Below, in pieces: positions 6,596 to 14,110 of a stretch of DNA of 17,346 nucleotides; within the stretch, counting starts at the first letter, position 1; each line of letters starts with the position of its first letter. Source of the DNA: Thermoanaerobacterium sp. (GTDB lineage Bacteria > Bacillota > Thermoanaerobacteria > Thermoanaerobacterales > Thermoanaerobacteraceae); the NCBI GenBank assembly GCA_029960905.1, contig JASBVU010000004.1, forward strand, positions 1 to 17,346. Reading direction: 5' to 3'. Under the pieces are notes generated by a model. The model saw only the letters and a program-made list of their open reading frames with translations. It was not told the DNA's origin and searched no databases. The position numbers were made by a program, and so were the translations under genes.

Positions 6596-7816
6596 TTACG
6601 ACATAAGTCGCTTTTCCCCTTCTAAAGCTTTAATAGGTTCTATATCCTGTGTGACTTCCAATGTTCCTAAATACTCTCCATCTTTATCTCTTACAGCAAA
6701 GTACCTGATGTACACGTATTTGTCACCCATTTTTATCCAGAAATCTTCATGGTTCTTTTTTCCTGATTTAAAATCCCTTAAAAGCTCTTCTACCACATGG
6801 ACACTGGCAGGCGGATGGCAGTATTGGACTTTTCTGCCGATTACAGCCTTTGTTCTGGCGAAAATCCTGTCTTTCCCATTGGAAAAATACCTTACCACAT
6901 CATCTTTGTCCACAAACGTCACATCAAAAGGCAAGTTATCAAATATGGCACTTATTTCCTCTACTTTCAATACACCTGTATCGAATTTAATATATCCTTT
7001 CCTCACATCATCTGCAAGTTTTTCACCCTCTGCGCCTTTTAAGTCTTCCCTTTTTGGCTTCCACTTTGTTTCAGGTGATATTAAGCAATATCCGATTTCA
7101 TCGCTTTCCTCCATAATATTTGCCCACTCATCTTCCGTAAGTGTATCTAAGGCCATCGGCAGAAGTATGTTTTCCTCTTTAAATATCATTTCAGTTATCT
7201 TATTGAGAGCCTTATTTATTTCATCTTCAATAGAGCCTTTTTTAGATGGACTGTACTCCTTTAAATCATTTAAAGATGATTTTAAAAGTTCTCTAATCTC
7301 ATCGTCCACACCCCACATGACACTTGGCGGGCCTGTTATTCCGTACTTCTCTAAATACGGGAAGAGAAGATTTTCTTTTCTTGAATAATGTTTGTCAATA
7401 TCCATAAGAAGATTTAGATTTTCCAAAAGCTTTGATACGCTCTCATTAGTGCCATTGCGTTTAAAGTCCTCCAATGCCGGTCTTAAATTTTCATTTATAT
7501 GATTTTCGATTGCTCTGTTTTCTTCCTTAAACGTATGGACTGGATGTCCAGGTATAGTCTCAGGCTTCTTTACTTGTTCTAATGATTCCCTAAAGACAGC
7601 CGCATGAACATCGCAAAGCCTTTGAATTTCCTTCACCGAAAGCCCCTCATTCATTAATTCCTGCTCTATCTGAGACAATTCTGTATGGGTAATGCCGTCA
7701 ATCACGTCTTTGAATTTTTGCTTCACTTCATCTACCGACTTGCCTTTATGAAGTTCTCTTATTACTTCTTTTAAAAGCTCTTGCCTGTGTTCTCTGTTGT
7801 TTATAAGTTCGCTCAT
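6596..7816 (-). CDS. DUF438-hemerythrin-PAS protein
   Basis: 406 residues with a known three-part architecture. DUF438 lies at about 10-80. A hemerythrin HHE four-helix domain follows at about 88-225, with His91, His94, His106 and the HYSRKE motif (His143, Glu148) plus FKEEN near 212. A C-terminal PAS domain spans about 288-395 (FDNLPFDVTFVDKDDVVRYF, then GRKVQYCHPP). Hemerythrin domains bind a di-iron centre and the PAS may sense a ligand or redox state, so a cytoplasmic role in O2, NO or iron sensing is plausible but unproven. At 167-175 the sequence is VMWGVDDEIR; other HHE proteins may have His where the first Asp stands. Start at 7816, with AGGAGG six bases upstream. Single gene with its own terminator; the 141 bases upstream show no promoter I trust. 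Confidence 0.85.
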   Translation of the reverse strand: MSELINNREHRQELLKEVIRELHKGKSVDEVKQKFKDVIDGITHTELSQIEQELMNEGLSVKEIQRLCDVHAAVFRESLEQVKKPETIPGHPVHTFKEENRAIENHINENLRPALEDFKRNGTNESVSKLLENLNLLMDIDKHYSRKENLLFPYLEKYGITGPPSVMWGVDDEIRELLKSSLNDLKEYSPSKKGSIEDEINKALNKITEMIFKEENILLPMALDTLTEDEWANIMEESDEIGYCLISPETKWKPKREDLKGAEGEKLADDVRKGYIKFDTGVLKVEEISAIFDNLPFDVTFVDKDDVVRYFSNGKDRIFARTKAVIGRKVQYCHPPASVHVVEELLRDFKSGKKNHEDFWIKMGDKYVYIRYFAVRDKDGEYLGTLEVTQDIEPIKALEGEKRLMS

Positions 7817-7957
7817 AAAAAACCTCCTATCTTAAATTCGTTTTAGGAAAATACTATTTTATGTTCATAATTTATTATGCCGTCTATCTCTTTATTTAAA
7901 ACAAATGTCTTAGCTTCATTTTATCTTAAAATACAATTATTGCTGTGGTATAAATCA

Positions 7958-8935
7958 CTACTTTATAAATAATTTATCTTTGCTGACGTATTTTGCCAGC
8001 CTATCGTATACAAATCCTTTCATGTATTCTTCATTTTTATAGGTGAATACACCATCCTTTACTTCCGTATCATAGCAAAATACAAATGATGTTTTTTTAA
8101 GTTTTTCCACCTTTTTTGCCTGCTCCTTTACCATCCTGAATGCGCCTATATTAAAGTCGTATATGTCTTGAAGTGGCAATTCCTTGTACAATTCATCTAT
8201 AAAATCCGAATATATCTTTTCAAACCCCTCCACGTACATGATAGGTTCTAATGATATTCTCACTTTTACACCTTTTTCAATTGCCTTTTTTATTGCCATT
8301 ATTCTTTTGTGAAGGGATGGCGTAAGATTCTCATAAATTGAAATCACTTCTTGAGGTAAAAGGGACCATGAAAATATTACGTTGTCAGGAATCTCATTAG
8401 ATTCGAAAAATGCTGTATTGGCACATTTCGTCCTAATCTCCATCAGCAAGTTCTTGTTGGTCATTGCGTATGAAATCCACATGGATGCAAAACCTGTCAA
8501 TGGCTCAAATGCCAACAAATCTGTCTCATAAGATATGCTTAAATATATCTTTTTATCAAGCGAAAGTTTGTCAACCTCATTAAAAAAGTCTTCTAAATTT
8601 ACAAAAAACACGATATTTGCTGATGGATACATGCCTTGAAGATAACAATAGTCACATGTGTAAATACAATTTAAAACGTTTGATGTGTGGTAAAACTCAT
8701 CAATGCCAAAGTTTTCGCACATTTGAGATCCTCTGTATATAAAATCGTATCTTTTCTTTGCCAGTATTATATTTGGGTATTTCTTCTGGATTACATAATT
8801 TTGCCTTGGTCTTAAAAACAAGTCCCCATACCTTTCTATTTCAACAACAGTGCTTTTCTTAAACGCACTTAATATCTTTTTTGTCGTAGGATGGTTTAAG
8901 ACATCTCTTTCAACGTAAACATGAGAAAACTTCAT
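7958..8935 (-). CDS. splB: Spore photoproduct lyase (radical SAM)
   Basis: 325-residue radical SAM enzyme that directly reverses the UV-induced thymine dimer typical of spore DNA (5-thyminyl-5,6-dihydrothymine) during germination. The CxxxCxxC motif for the 4Fe-4S cluster is Cys90-Cys94-Cys97 (LNCIYTCDYCYLQG), at almost the same positions as in B. subtilis SplB. The following SISYETDLLAFEPLTG aligns with the B. subtilis segment that carries the hydrogen-donor Cys141, but here the residue is Tyr136. KCANTAFF (Cys171) offers another Cys. It may belong to the clostridial subgroup of the family. ATG at 8935 has AAAGGA eleven bases upstream; the family opening (FSHVYVERDV) fits. It lies about 60 bases after the coiled-coil gene and stands with other spore-related genes. 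Confidence 0.9.
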   Translation of the reverse strand: MKFSHVYVERDVLNHPTTKKILSAFKKSTVVEIERYGDLFLRPRQNYVIQKKYPNIILAKKRYDFIYRGSQMCENFGIDEFYHTSNVLNCIYTCDYCYLQGMYPSANIVFFVNLEDFFNEVDKLSLDKKIYLSISYETDLLAFEPLTGFASMWISYAMTNKNLLMEIRTKCANTAFFESNEIPDNVIFSWSLLPQEVISIYENLTPSLHKRIMAIKKAIEKGVKVRISLEPIMYVEGFEKIYSDFIDELYKELPLQDIYDFNIGAFRMVKEQAKKVEKLKKTSFVFCYDTEVKDGVFTYKNEEYMKGFVYDRLAKYVSKDKLFIK

Positions 8936-8973
8936 TTAGCATCTCATCCTTTCAAGGTTATATTAGAGCAAAC

Positions 8974-8992
8974 AAAAAAGCGCCCATAGCGC
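8974..8992 (-). terminator. Weak terminator after the coiled-coil gene
   Basis: Minus strand: a short GCGC / GCGC stem (8980-8983, 8989-8992) with a five-base loop and six T residues, right after the stop codon. The stem is only four base pairs, so some read-through into splB is likely. Confidence 0.45.
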
Positions 8993-8995
8993 CAT

Positions 8996-9370
8996 TTAAA
9001 CATCATTAAGCTTGTGTATATCTAAAAGCAGTTTCACATCTGCTTCTCTTTCAAGTATGTGATCATTCAAAACGTCAAATTTCTTATCTATTCTCTTAAA
9101 ATTCAATTCAAACTTACCAAGCTGGCTTGTATGCTTCGTGACCTCCTCGAATGTCTGCTTTAAGATGTAATCAACATCGCTTTGTTGCCTTTCAAGGTTG
9201 TCAAGCCTCTTTTCAACATTATCTAATCTCTTTTCAACATTATCTAATCTCTTTTCAACATTATCTAATCTCTTTTCAACATTGTCTAATCTCTTTTCTA
9301 TATTCTCTAGTCTTTCATCAATAGCATCAAATCTTTGAAGCACAAGGGTCATGAATTCCTCATTTGTCAA
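8996..9370 (-). CDS. Small coiled-coil protein with heptad repeats
   Basis: About 124 residues, not recognised beyond its structure. Residues from about 20 to 65 are successive near-identical heptads (RLDNVEK, hydrophobic at a and d), a strong coiled coil likely to form a dimer or trimer. A C-terminal helical region (VDYILKQTFEE to KLLLDIHKLNDV) also looks coiled. No signal peptide, membrane segment or Cys is visible. The open frame extends to 9430, but I start at the TTG at 9370: AGGGAGGG lies eight bases before it (9379-9386), while the ATG at about 9403 has no ribosome binding site and lies inside a good -10 box. Monocistronic, upstream of splB. Confidence 0.65.
   Translation of the reverse strand: MTNEEFMTLVLQRFDAIDERLENIEKRLDNVEKRLDNVEKRLDNVEKRLDNVEKRLDNLERQQSDVDYILKQTFEEVTKHTSQLGKFELNFKRIDKKFDVLNDHILEREADVKLLLDIHKLNDV
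9207..9290 (-). repeat. 21-bp tandem repeat coding the heptads
   Basis: Four copies of a 21-base unit (9207-9227, 9228-9248, 9249-9269, 9270-9290). The first three are identical and the fourth differs at one base; diverged copies flank them on both sides. Each unit encodes one seven-residue heptad, so copy number can change without breaking the frame. Confidence 0.95.
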
Positions 9371-9401
9371 AATTCTTTCCCTCCCTTTTACCTTTTTGTT
9401 C

Positions 9402-9430
9402 ATTATACCATACCCAAAAATCACAAGCAA
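9402..9430 (-). promoter_or_regulatory. Sigma-A promoter of the coiled-coil gene
   Basis: Minus strand: TTGCTT (9425-9430), 17-base spacer and TATAAT (9402-9407). The predicted start near 9395 lies downstream of the most upstream ATG, which supports the TTG start at 9370. Confidence 0.7.
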
Positions 9431-9484
9431 TAAAATAAATTGAGTAAAATTTTTTGGTTAATCGTTTATAAAAAATTTTCTATA

Positions 9485-9513
9485 TTGACAAAATAATAGT
9501 GATAATATATCAT
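9485..9513 (+). promoter_or_regulatory. Sigma-A promoter of adhE
   Basis: TTGACA (9485-9490), 17-base spacer and TATCAT (9508-9513), one mismatch from consensus. Expected start near 9520, giving a leader of about 160 bases. Confidence 0.75.
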
Positions 9514-9528
9514 ATAAGTGTAAGGTGA

Positions 9529-9546
9529 TTGTTAAATGAATAACAA
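9529..9546 (+). promoter_or_regulatory. Rex-type operator 1 upstream of adhE
   Basis: TTGTTAAATGAATAACAA is a palindrome matching the Rex consensus of Clostridia and relatives (TTGTTAANNNNTTAACAA) with one mismatch. It begins about nine bases past the predicted start, where a bound repressor would block RNA polymerase. Rex releases DNA when NADH is high, which would induce adhE. Confidence 0.75.
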
Positions 9547-9575
9547 AAATTATTTACATCTCAGCGCCCATAATT

Positions 9576-9620
9576 CAATTTATTCAAGCGAAATTTCTAT
9601 TGAAGCACCTGAATAAATTG
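9576..9620 (+). repeat. Inverted repeat in the adhE leader
   Basis: CAATTTATTCA (9576-9586) and its exact complement TGAATAAATTG (9610-9620) enclose a 23-base loop. A small GCGA-CAA-TCGC hairpin (9620-9630) abuts it and shares one base. No T run follows, so it is not a standard terminator. It might be an RNA stem or a protein site. Confidence 0.7.
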
Positions 9621-9648
9621 CGACAATCGCCTGAAAAATAAAGATTTA

Positions 9649-9666
9649 TTGTTAATAAATTAACAC
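9649..9666 (+). promoter_or_regulatory. Rex-type operator 2, next to the adhE ribosome binding site
   Basis: TTGTTAATAAATTAACAC matches the Rex consensus TTGTTAANNNNTTAACAA at all but the last base. It ends where the CGGAGG ribosome binding site begins and lies about 130 bases after the predicted start, so it could act as a roadblock or serve an unseen second promoter. Confidence 0.7.
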
Positions 9667-9679
9667 GGAGGTGTTTATT

Positions 9680-12259
9680 ATGACAACGACAAAAACGGAA
9701 TTAGACGTTCAAAAGCAGATAGATTTACTTGTGTCAAGAGCACAAGAAGCCCAGAAAAAATTCATGTCTTACACACAAGAGCAAATCGACGCAATTGTAA
9801 AGGCAATGGCTTTAGCAGGCGTTGACAAACACGTTGAGCTGGCAAAGATGGCCTACGAAGAGACAAAAATGGGTGTATACGAAGATAAGATCACAAAAAA
9901 CCTTTTTGCCACAGAGTACGTGTACCACGACATAAAAAATGAAAAGACTGTAGGCATAATTAATGAGAACATAGAGGAAAATTACATGGAAGTGGCAGAA
10001 CCGATAGGCGTAATTGCAGGTGTCACACCTGTCACAAACCCAACATCTACTACAATGTTTAAATGCTTAATATCCATAAAAACGCGAAATCCTATAATAT
10101 TCAGCTTCCATCCAAAGGCAATAAAGTGCAGCATTGCAGCAGCCAAAGTGATGTATGAAGCAGCGTTAAAGGCAGGTGCACCTGAAGGTTGCATAGGCTG
10201 GATAGAAACACCATCAATTGAGGCAACACAGCTTCTCATGACACATCCAGGCGTATCGCTAATCCTTGCAACAGGTGGTGCGGGAATGGTAAAAGCAGCA
10301 TACAGCTCAGGAAAACCAGCATTAGGCGTAGGACCCGGCAATGTGCCGTGCTACATCGAAAAATCGGCAAACATAAAAAGAGCTGTATCAGATCTCATAT
10401 TAAGTAAGACATTTGACAATGGCGTTATATGCGCATCAGAGCAAGCTGTGATAATAGACGAAGAAATAGCAGATGAAGTTAAGAAGCTTATGAAGGAATA
10501 CGGCTGCTACTTCTTAAATAAAGACGAGATAAAGAAGCTTGAAAAATTCGCTATCGATGAGCAAAGCTGCGCCATGAGCCCTGCAGTCGTAGGACAACCG
10601 GCGACGAAGATTGCCGAGATGGCAGGCTTCAAAGTTCCTGAAGGCACAAAGATATTAGTCGCAGAGTACGAAGGAGTAGGTCCAAAGTACCCATTGTCAA
10701 GAGAGAAATTAAGCCCTATACTTGCTTGCTACACCGTCAAAAACTACAATGAAGGAATCAAAAAGTGTGAGGAAATGACTGAATTTGGAGGTTTAGGCCA
10801 CTCCGCTGTAATACACTCTGAAAATCAAGACGTTATAAACGAATTTGCAAGGCGAGTCCGCACAGGAAGGCTTATCGTAAATTCACCATCTTCACAGGGA
10901 GCAATAGGAGATATATACAATACAAACACGCCATCCCTTACATTAGGCTGCGGTTCTATGGGAAGAAATTCAACAACAGACAATGTAAGTGTCAACAATC
11001 TTTTAAACATTAAGCGTGTTGTGATAAGGAAGGATAGAATGAAATGGTTCAAGATTCCACCAAAGATTTACTTTGAAAGCGGGTCACTACAGTATCTGTG
11101 CAAAGTCAAGAGGAAAAAGGCTTTCATAGTGACAGATCCATTCATGGTTAAACTGGGCTTTGTAGACAAAGTGACATATCAGCTTAATAAAGCAAACATC
11201 GACTACGAAATATTCTCAGAAGTTGAGCCAGATCCATCTGTTGACACGGTCATGAACGGCGTAAAAATCATGAATTCATACAATCCTGACCTAATAATCG
11301 CTGTAGGCGGTGGATCTGCAATAGACGCAGCAAAGGGAATGTGGCTTTTCTACGAATATCCTGATACTGAGTTTGAAACATTGAGGCTTAAATTTGCTGA
11401 TATAAGAAAGAGGGCATTTAAGTTCCCAGAGCTTGGCAAAAAAGCGTTGTTCATAGCAATACCTACGACAAGCGGTACAGGCTCAGAAGTGACAGCATTT
11501 GCCGTTATAACCGACAAAAAGAGAAACATAAAATACCCACTTGCAGACTACGAGCTCACACCAGATATAGCTATAATAGATCCTGACCTTACAAAGACAG
11601 TGCCACCGTCTGTAACAGCAGACACAGGTATGGATGTGCTGACACACGCTATAGAAGCATACGTATCGGTAATGGCTTCAGACTACACAGATGCACTGGC
11701 AGAAAAGGCCATAAAGATCGTATTTGAGTACCTGCCAAGAGCTTATAAAAACGGCAATGATGAAGAAGCCCGTGAAAAGATGCACAATGCTTCCTGCATG
11801 GCTGGTATGGCATTTACAAATGCATTCTTAGGAATAAACCACAGCATGGCACACATACTGGGTGGAAAGTTCCACATACCACACGGAAGAGCAAATGCAA
11901 TACTTCTGCCGTACGTCATTAAATACAATGCAGAAAAACCTACAAAGTTTGTGGCATTCCCACAGTACGAATATCCAAAAGCAGCGGAAAGATATGCAGA
12001 AATCGCCAAATTCTTAGGACTGCCTGCATCAACCGTCGAGGAAGGTGTGGAAAGCTTAATCGAAGCTATAAAGAACCTCATGAAAGAGCTTAATATTCCG
12101 TTGACGCTTAAAGACGCCGGCATAAACAAAGAACAATTTGAAAAAGAAATCGAAGAAATGTCAGACATCGCATTCAATGATCAGTGCACAGGAACAAATC
12201 CAAGAATGCCACTGACAAAAGAAATCGCAGAGATTTACAGAAAAGCATACGGTGCATAA
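9680..12259 (+). CDS. adhE: AdhE, bifunctional acetaldehyde/alcohol dehydrogenase
   Basis: 859-residue fusion enzyme that reduces acetyl-CoA to acetaldehyde and then to ethanol with two NAD(P)H, the main ethanol route in these fermenters; AdhE proteins form spirosome filaments. The N-terminal aldehyde dehydrogenase half (about 1-440) has the catalytic Cys251 in NGVICASEQ. The iron-dependent alcohol dehydrogenase half (about 455-859) has the nucleotide-binding AVGGGSAIDAAKG (Gly543-Gly545), TTSGTGSEVTAF, and metal ligands in ADTGMDVLTHAIEAY, NHSMAHILGG and FHIPHGRANA. Gly544 is wild type; the Asp substitution reported there in engineered T. saccharolyticum shifts cofactor use towards NADPH. 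Start at 9680, six bases after GGAGGTG; a start at 9671 would overlap that site. Two Rex-type operators precede it. Confidence 0.98.
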   Translation: MTTTKTELDVQKQIDLLVSRAQEAQKKFMSYTQEQIDAIVKAMALAGVDKHVELAKMAYEETKMGVYEDKITKNLFATEYVYHDIKNEKTVGIINENIEENYMEVAEPIGVIAGVTPVTNPTSTTMFKCLISIKTRNPIIFSFHPKAIKCSIAAAKVMYEAALKAGAPEGCIGWIETPSIEATQLLMTHPGVSLILATGGAGMVKAAYSSGKPALGVGPGNVPCYIEKSANIKRAVSDLILSKTFDNGVICASEQAVIIDEEIADEVKKLMKEYGCYFLNKDEIKKLEKFAIDEQSCAMSPAVVGQPATKIAEMAGFKVPEGTKILVAEYEGVGPKYPLSREKLSPILACYTVKNYNEGIKKCEEMTEFGGLGHSAVIHSENQDVINEFARRVRTGRLIVNSPSSQGAIGDIYNTNTPSLTLGCGSMGRNSTTDNVSVNNLLNIKRVVIRKDRMKWFKIPPKIYFESGSLQYLCKVKRKKAFIVTDPFMVKLGFVDKVTYQLNKANIDYEIFSEVEPDPSVDTVMNGVKIMNSYNPDLIIAVGGGSAIDAAKGMWLFYEYPDTEFETLRLKFADIRKRAFKFPELGKKALFIAIPTTSGTGSEVTAFAVITDKKRNIKYPLADYELTPDIAIIDPDLTKTVPPSVTADTGMDVLTHAIEAYVSVMASDYTDALAEKAIKIVFEYLPRAYKNGNDEEAREKMHNASCMAGMAFTNAFLGINHSMAHILGGKFHIPHGRANAILLPYVIKYNAEKPTKFVAFPQYEYPKAAERYAEIAKFLGLPASTVEEGVESLIEAIKNLMKELNIPLTLKDAGINKEQFEKEIEEMSDIAFNDQCTGTNPRMPLTKEIAEIYRKAYGA

Positions 12260-12264
12260 TTTAA

Positions 12265-12311
12265 GAAAAAAGGACGGCTTTCAAGTAAATGAAACTGTAA
12301 GCCGTCTTTTT
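12265..12311. terminator. Bidirectional terminator between adhE and hcp
   Basis: GACGGCTT / AAGCCGTC 8-bp outer stem with an inner TTTCA / TGAAA pairing. On the plus strand it is followed by TTTTT (12307-12311), and on the minus strand by a T run (plus-strand A run at 12265-12271), so it serves both convergent genes. Confidence 0.9.
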
Positions 12312-12321
12312 GCATCTATAT

Positions 12322-13962
12322 TTAATTCCCCATAAACATCTTTATATCGTCTTCTACGTTTGTTATGCCGCCAATGCCGAAGTTTTCAACTAAAACTTTT
12401 GCAACATTAGGTGACAAGAATGCTGGTAGTGTCGGTCCTAAGTGAATATTCTTTACCCCCAGATAAAGAAGCGCGAGTAATACTATTACAGCTTTTTGCT
12501 CATACCATGCAATGTTAAATGATATTGGAAGCTCATTTATATCTTCAAGTCCAAATACTTCTTTCAGTTTAAGCGCAATCACTGCTAATGAATATGAGTC
12601 GTTGCACTGTCCTGCATCAAGCACTCTCGGTATGCCGTTTATGTCGCCAAGATTTAATTTATTGTACCTGTACTTTGCACATCCTGCCGTCAATATAACC
12701 GTATCTTTCGGAAGTTCTTTGGCAAATTCTGTGTAGTATTCTCTCGACTTCATCCTGCCGTCGCATCCTGCCATTACAAAGAATCTCTTTATAGCGCCAG
12801 TCTTTACTGCGTCCACTACTTGATTAGCCAAAGCCAATACTTGGTTGTGGGCAAATCCTCCTACTATCTCCCCACTCTCAATTTCAACTGGCGGTTTGCA
12901 TCTCTTTGCGTGTTCTATTATCTCTGTAAAGTCTTTCTTCCCGTCTGGAGTAGCATCAATATGCTTTACGCCTTCAAATCCAACGACGCCTGTCGTGTAA
13001 AGCCTGTCTTTGTATGAATCCTTTGGAGGCGTCAAGCAGTTTGTGGTCATCAGTATAGGACCGTTAAAGCTTTCAAATTCTTTGTCCTGCTGCCACCATG
13101 CATTGCCATAGTTACCTGCAAAGTGTGAATACTTCTTAAATGCTGGATAGTAATGGGCAGGAAGCATTTCACCGTGTGTATATACGTCAACACCTGTTCC
13201 TTCTGTTTGCTCAAGTAGTTCTTCCAAATCTTTTAAGTCATGTCCGCTAATTAAGATACCTGGATTGTTTCTGACACCTATATTTACCTTTGTAATCTCA
13301 GGATTGCCGTATGTGGACGTATTTGCTTTGTCCAAAAGCGCCATTACATCGACACCGTATTTACCAGCCTCTAATGCCAATGATACATAATCATTTGCAC
13401 CTAAACTGTCATCCAATATTGCAACTAACGCTTTCTCAATAAACTCCGATATATTAGCATCTTTAAAGCCAAGATTTGCAGCATGGAATGCGTAAGCAGC
13501 CATACCCTTTATACCGTAAGTTATAAGCTCCCTTAATGATCTTATGTCTTCATTTTCAGTTGCAAGAACGCCTACTGATAAAGCTTTTTCATCAAATTCG
13601 CTTTCATCTTTTGTCCAAGTAGCTGCATCATGCAATCCGCTTAACTGTACCCCATTTGCGCTTAATTGGCTCTTTATAGATTCTCTTAAATCTAAACCTT
13701 CTTTGATCTTTCCGACAAAATAATTTTTGTCGAAATTTACATTTGTTATTGTTGAAAATAATCCGTCGATGATGAACGAATCCGTGCTTTCACTGTTTAA
13801 ACCGTGTTTTCTGGCTTCTTGGTTTACTATTGCTATCCCTTTTAATGTGTATATGAGCAAGTCCTGAAGTCTGGCTGTGTCGTCAGTTTTACCGCACACG
13901 CCTCTTAATGTGCAGCCAACGCCTTTTGAAGCCTCTTGACATTGGTAACAAAACATTCCCAT
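12322..13962 (-). CDS. hcp: Hybrid cluster protein (hydroxylamine reductase)
   Basis: 546-residue Hcp with a cubane-type Fe-S cluster and a hybrid Fe-S-O cluster. It reduces hydroxylamine in vitro and is linked to NO detoxification and protein S-nitrosylation in vivo. The N-terminal CX2CX8CX5C motif (Cys5, 8, 17 and 23 in [15 protein letters not shown] and GVCGK) is the pattern of anaerobe-type Hcp. Hybrid-cluster regions are seen in [40 protein letters not shown] and [10 protein letters not shown], with EQKAV near the end. Start at 13962 (MGMFCYQ): AAGGAGG lies eight bases upstream, inside the longer open frame that begins at 13980, so the longer start is unlikely. No NADH oxidoreductase (hcr) partner is adjacent. 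Regulated probably by the CRP/FNR-type box upstream. Confidence 0.97.
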   Translation of the reverse strand: MGMFCYQCQEASKGVGCTLRGVCGKTDDTARLQDLLIYTLKGIAIVNQEARKHGLNSESTDSFIIDGLFSTITNVNFDKNYFVGKIKEGLDLRESIKSQLSANGVQLSGLHDAATWTKDESEFDEKALSVGVLATENEDIRSLRELITYGIKGMAAYAFHAANLGFKDANISEFIEKALVAILDDSLGANDYVSLALEAGKYGVDVMALLDKANTSTYGNPEITKVNIGVRNNPGILISGHDLKDLEELLEQTEGTGVDVYTHGEMLPAHYYPAFKKYSHFAGNYGNAWWQQDKEFESFNGPILMTTNCLTPPKDSYKDRLYTTGVVGFEGVKHIDATPDGKKDFTEIIEHAKRCKPPVEIESGEIVGGFAHNQVLALANQVVDAVKTGAIKRFFVMAGCDGRMKSREYYTEFAKELPKDTVILTAGCAKYRYNKLNLGDINGIPRVLDAGQCNDSYSLAVIALKLKEVFGLEDINELPISFNIAWYEQKAVIVLLALLYLGVKNIHLGPTLPAFLSPNVAKVLVENFGIGGITNVEDDIKMFMGN

Positions 13963-14031
13963 ATCATTTTCCTCCTTCATTTATTTCAATTCGCCAATGT
14001 GCAAATTGTATACAGTATTCGTACGTTTATT

Positions 14032-14037
14032 ATTATA
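14032..14037 (-). promoter_or_regulatory. -10 box of the hcp promoter
   Basis: TATAAT on the minus strand, with no good -35 hexamer at 17 bases (CAGAAA), as expected of an activator-dependent promoter. The predicted start is near 14025, leaving a leader of about 62 bases. Confidence 0.6.
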
Positions 14038-14058
14038 CAATCGCAAATCAACTTTTTC

Positions 14059-14074
14059 TGTGATAAATATCACA
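14059..14074 (-). promoter_or_regulatory. CRP/FNR-family operator upstream of hcp
   Basis: TGTGATATTTATCACA on the minus strand: two perfect 7-base half sites around a TT centre. Its centre (14066.5) is 41.5 bases upstream of the start predicted from the TATAAT at 14032-14037, the standard class II activator position. HcpR, an FNR/CRP-family NO regulator often linked with hcp in anaerobes, is the most likely protein; its own gene is not in the window. Confidence 0.7.
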
Positions 14075-14079
14075 ATAAC

Positions 14080-14110
14080 AAAAATATGAGGGTATTTTCC
14101 CTCATATTTT
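14080..14110 (-). terminator. Terminator of the aldo/keto reductase gene
   Basis: Perfect 12-bp stem AAAATATGAGGG / CCCTCATATTTT with a six-base loop and a short T run. It begins within the stop codon of the gene and sits just before the hcp control site. Confidence 0.8.

Noticed and set aside
6591..7388. Plus-strand open frame of 265 codons
   Set aside because: It is antisense to the DUF438 gene, whose domains are clear; the translation is Ser/Phe-rich, as expected of a reverse-complement shadow.
9207..9290. CRISPR-like repeat
   Set aside because: The 21-base units are contiguous without spacers and encode in-frame heptads.
9600..9650. Second adhE promoter before Rex site 2
   Set aside because: Possible -35 boxes (TTGAAG, TTGCGA) have no -10 box at a proper distance.
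13962..13980. Longer hcp start (MKEEND...)
   Set aside because: This start lies at the ribosome binding site AAGGAGG itself; MGMFCYQ fits the family better.
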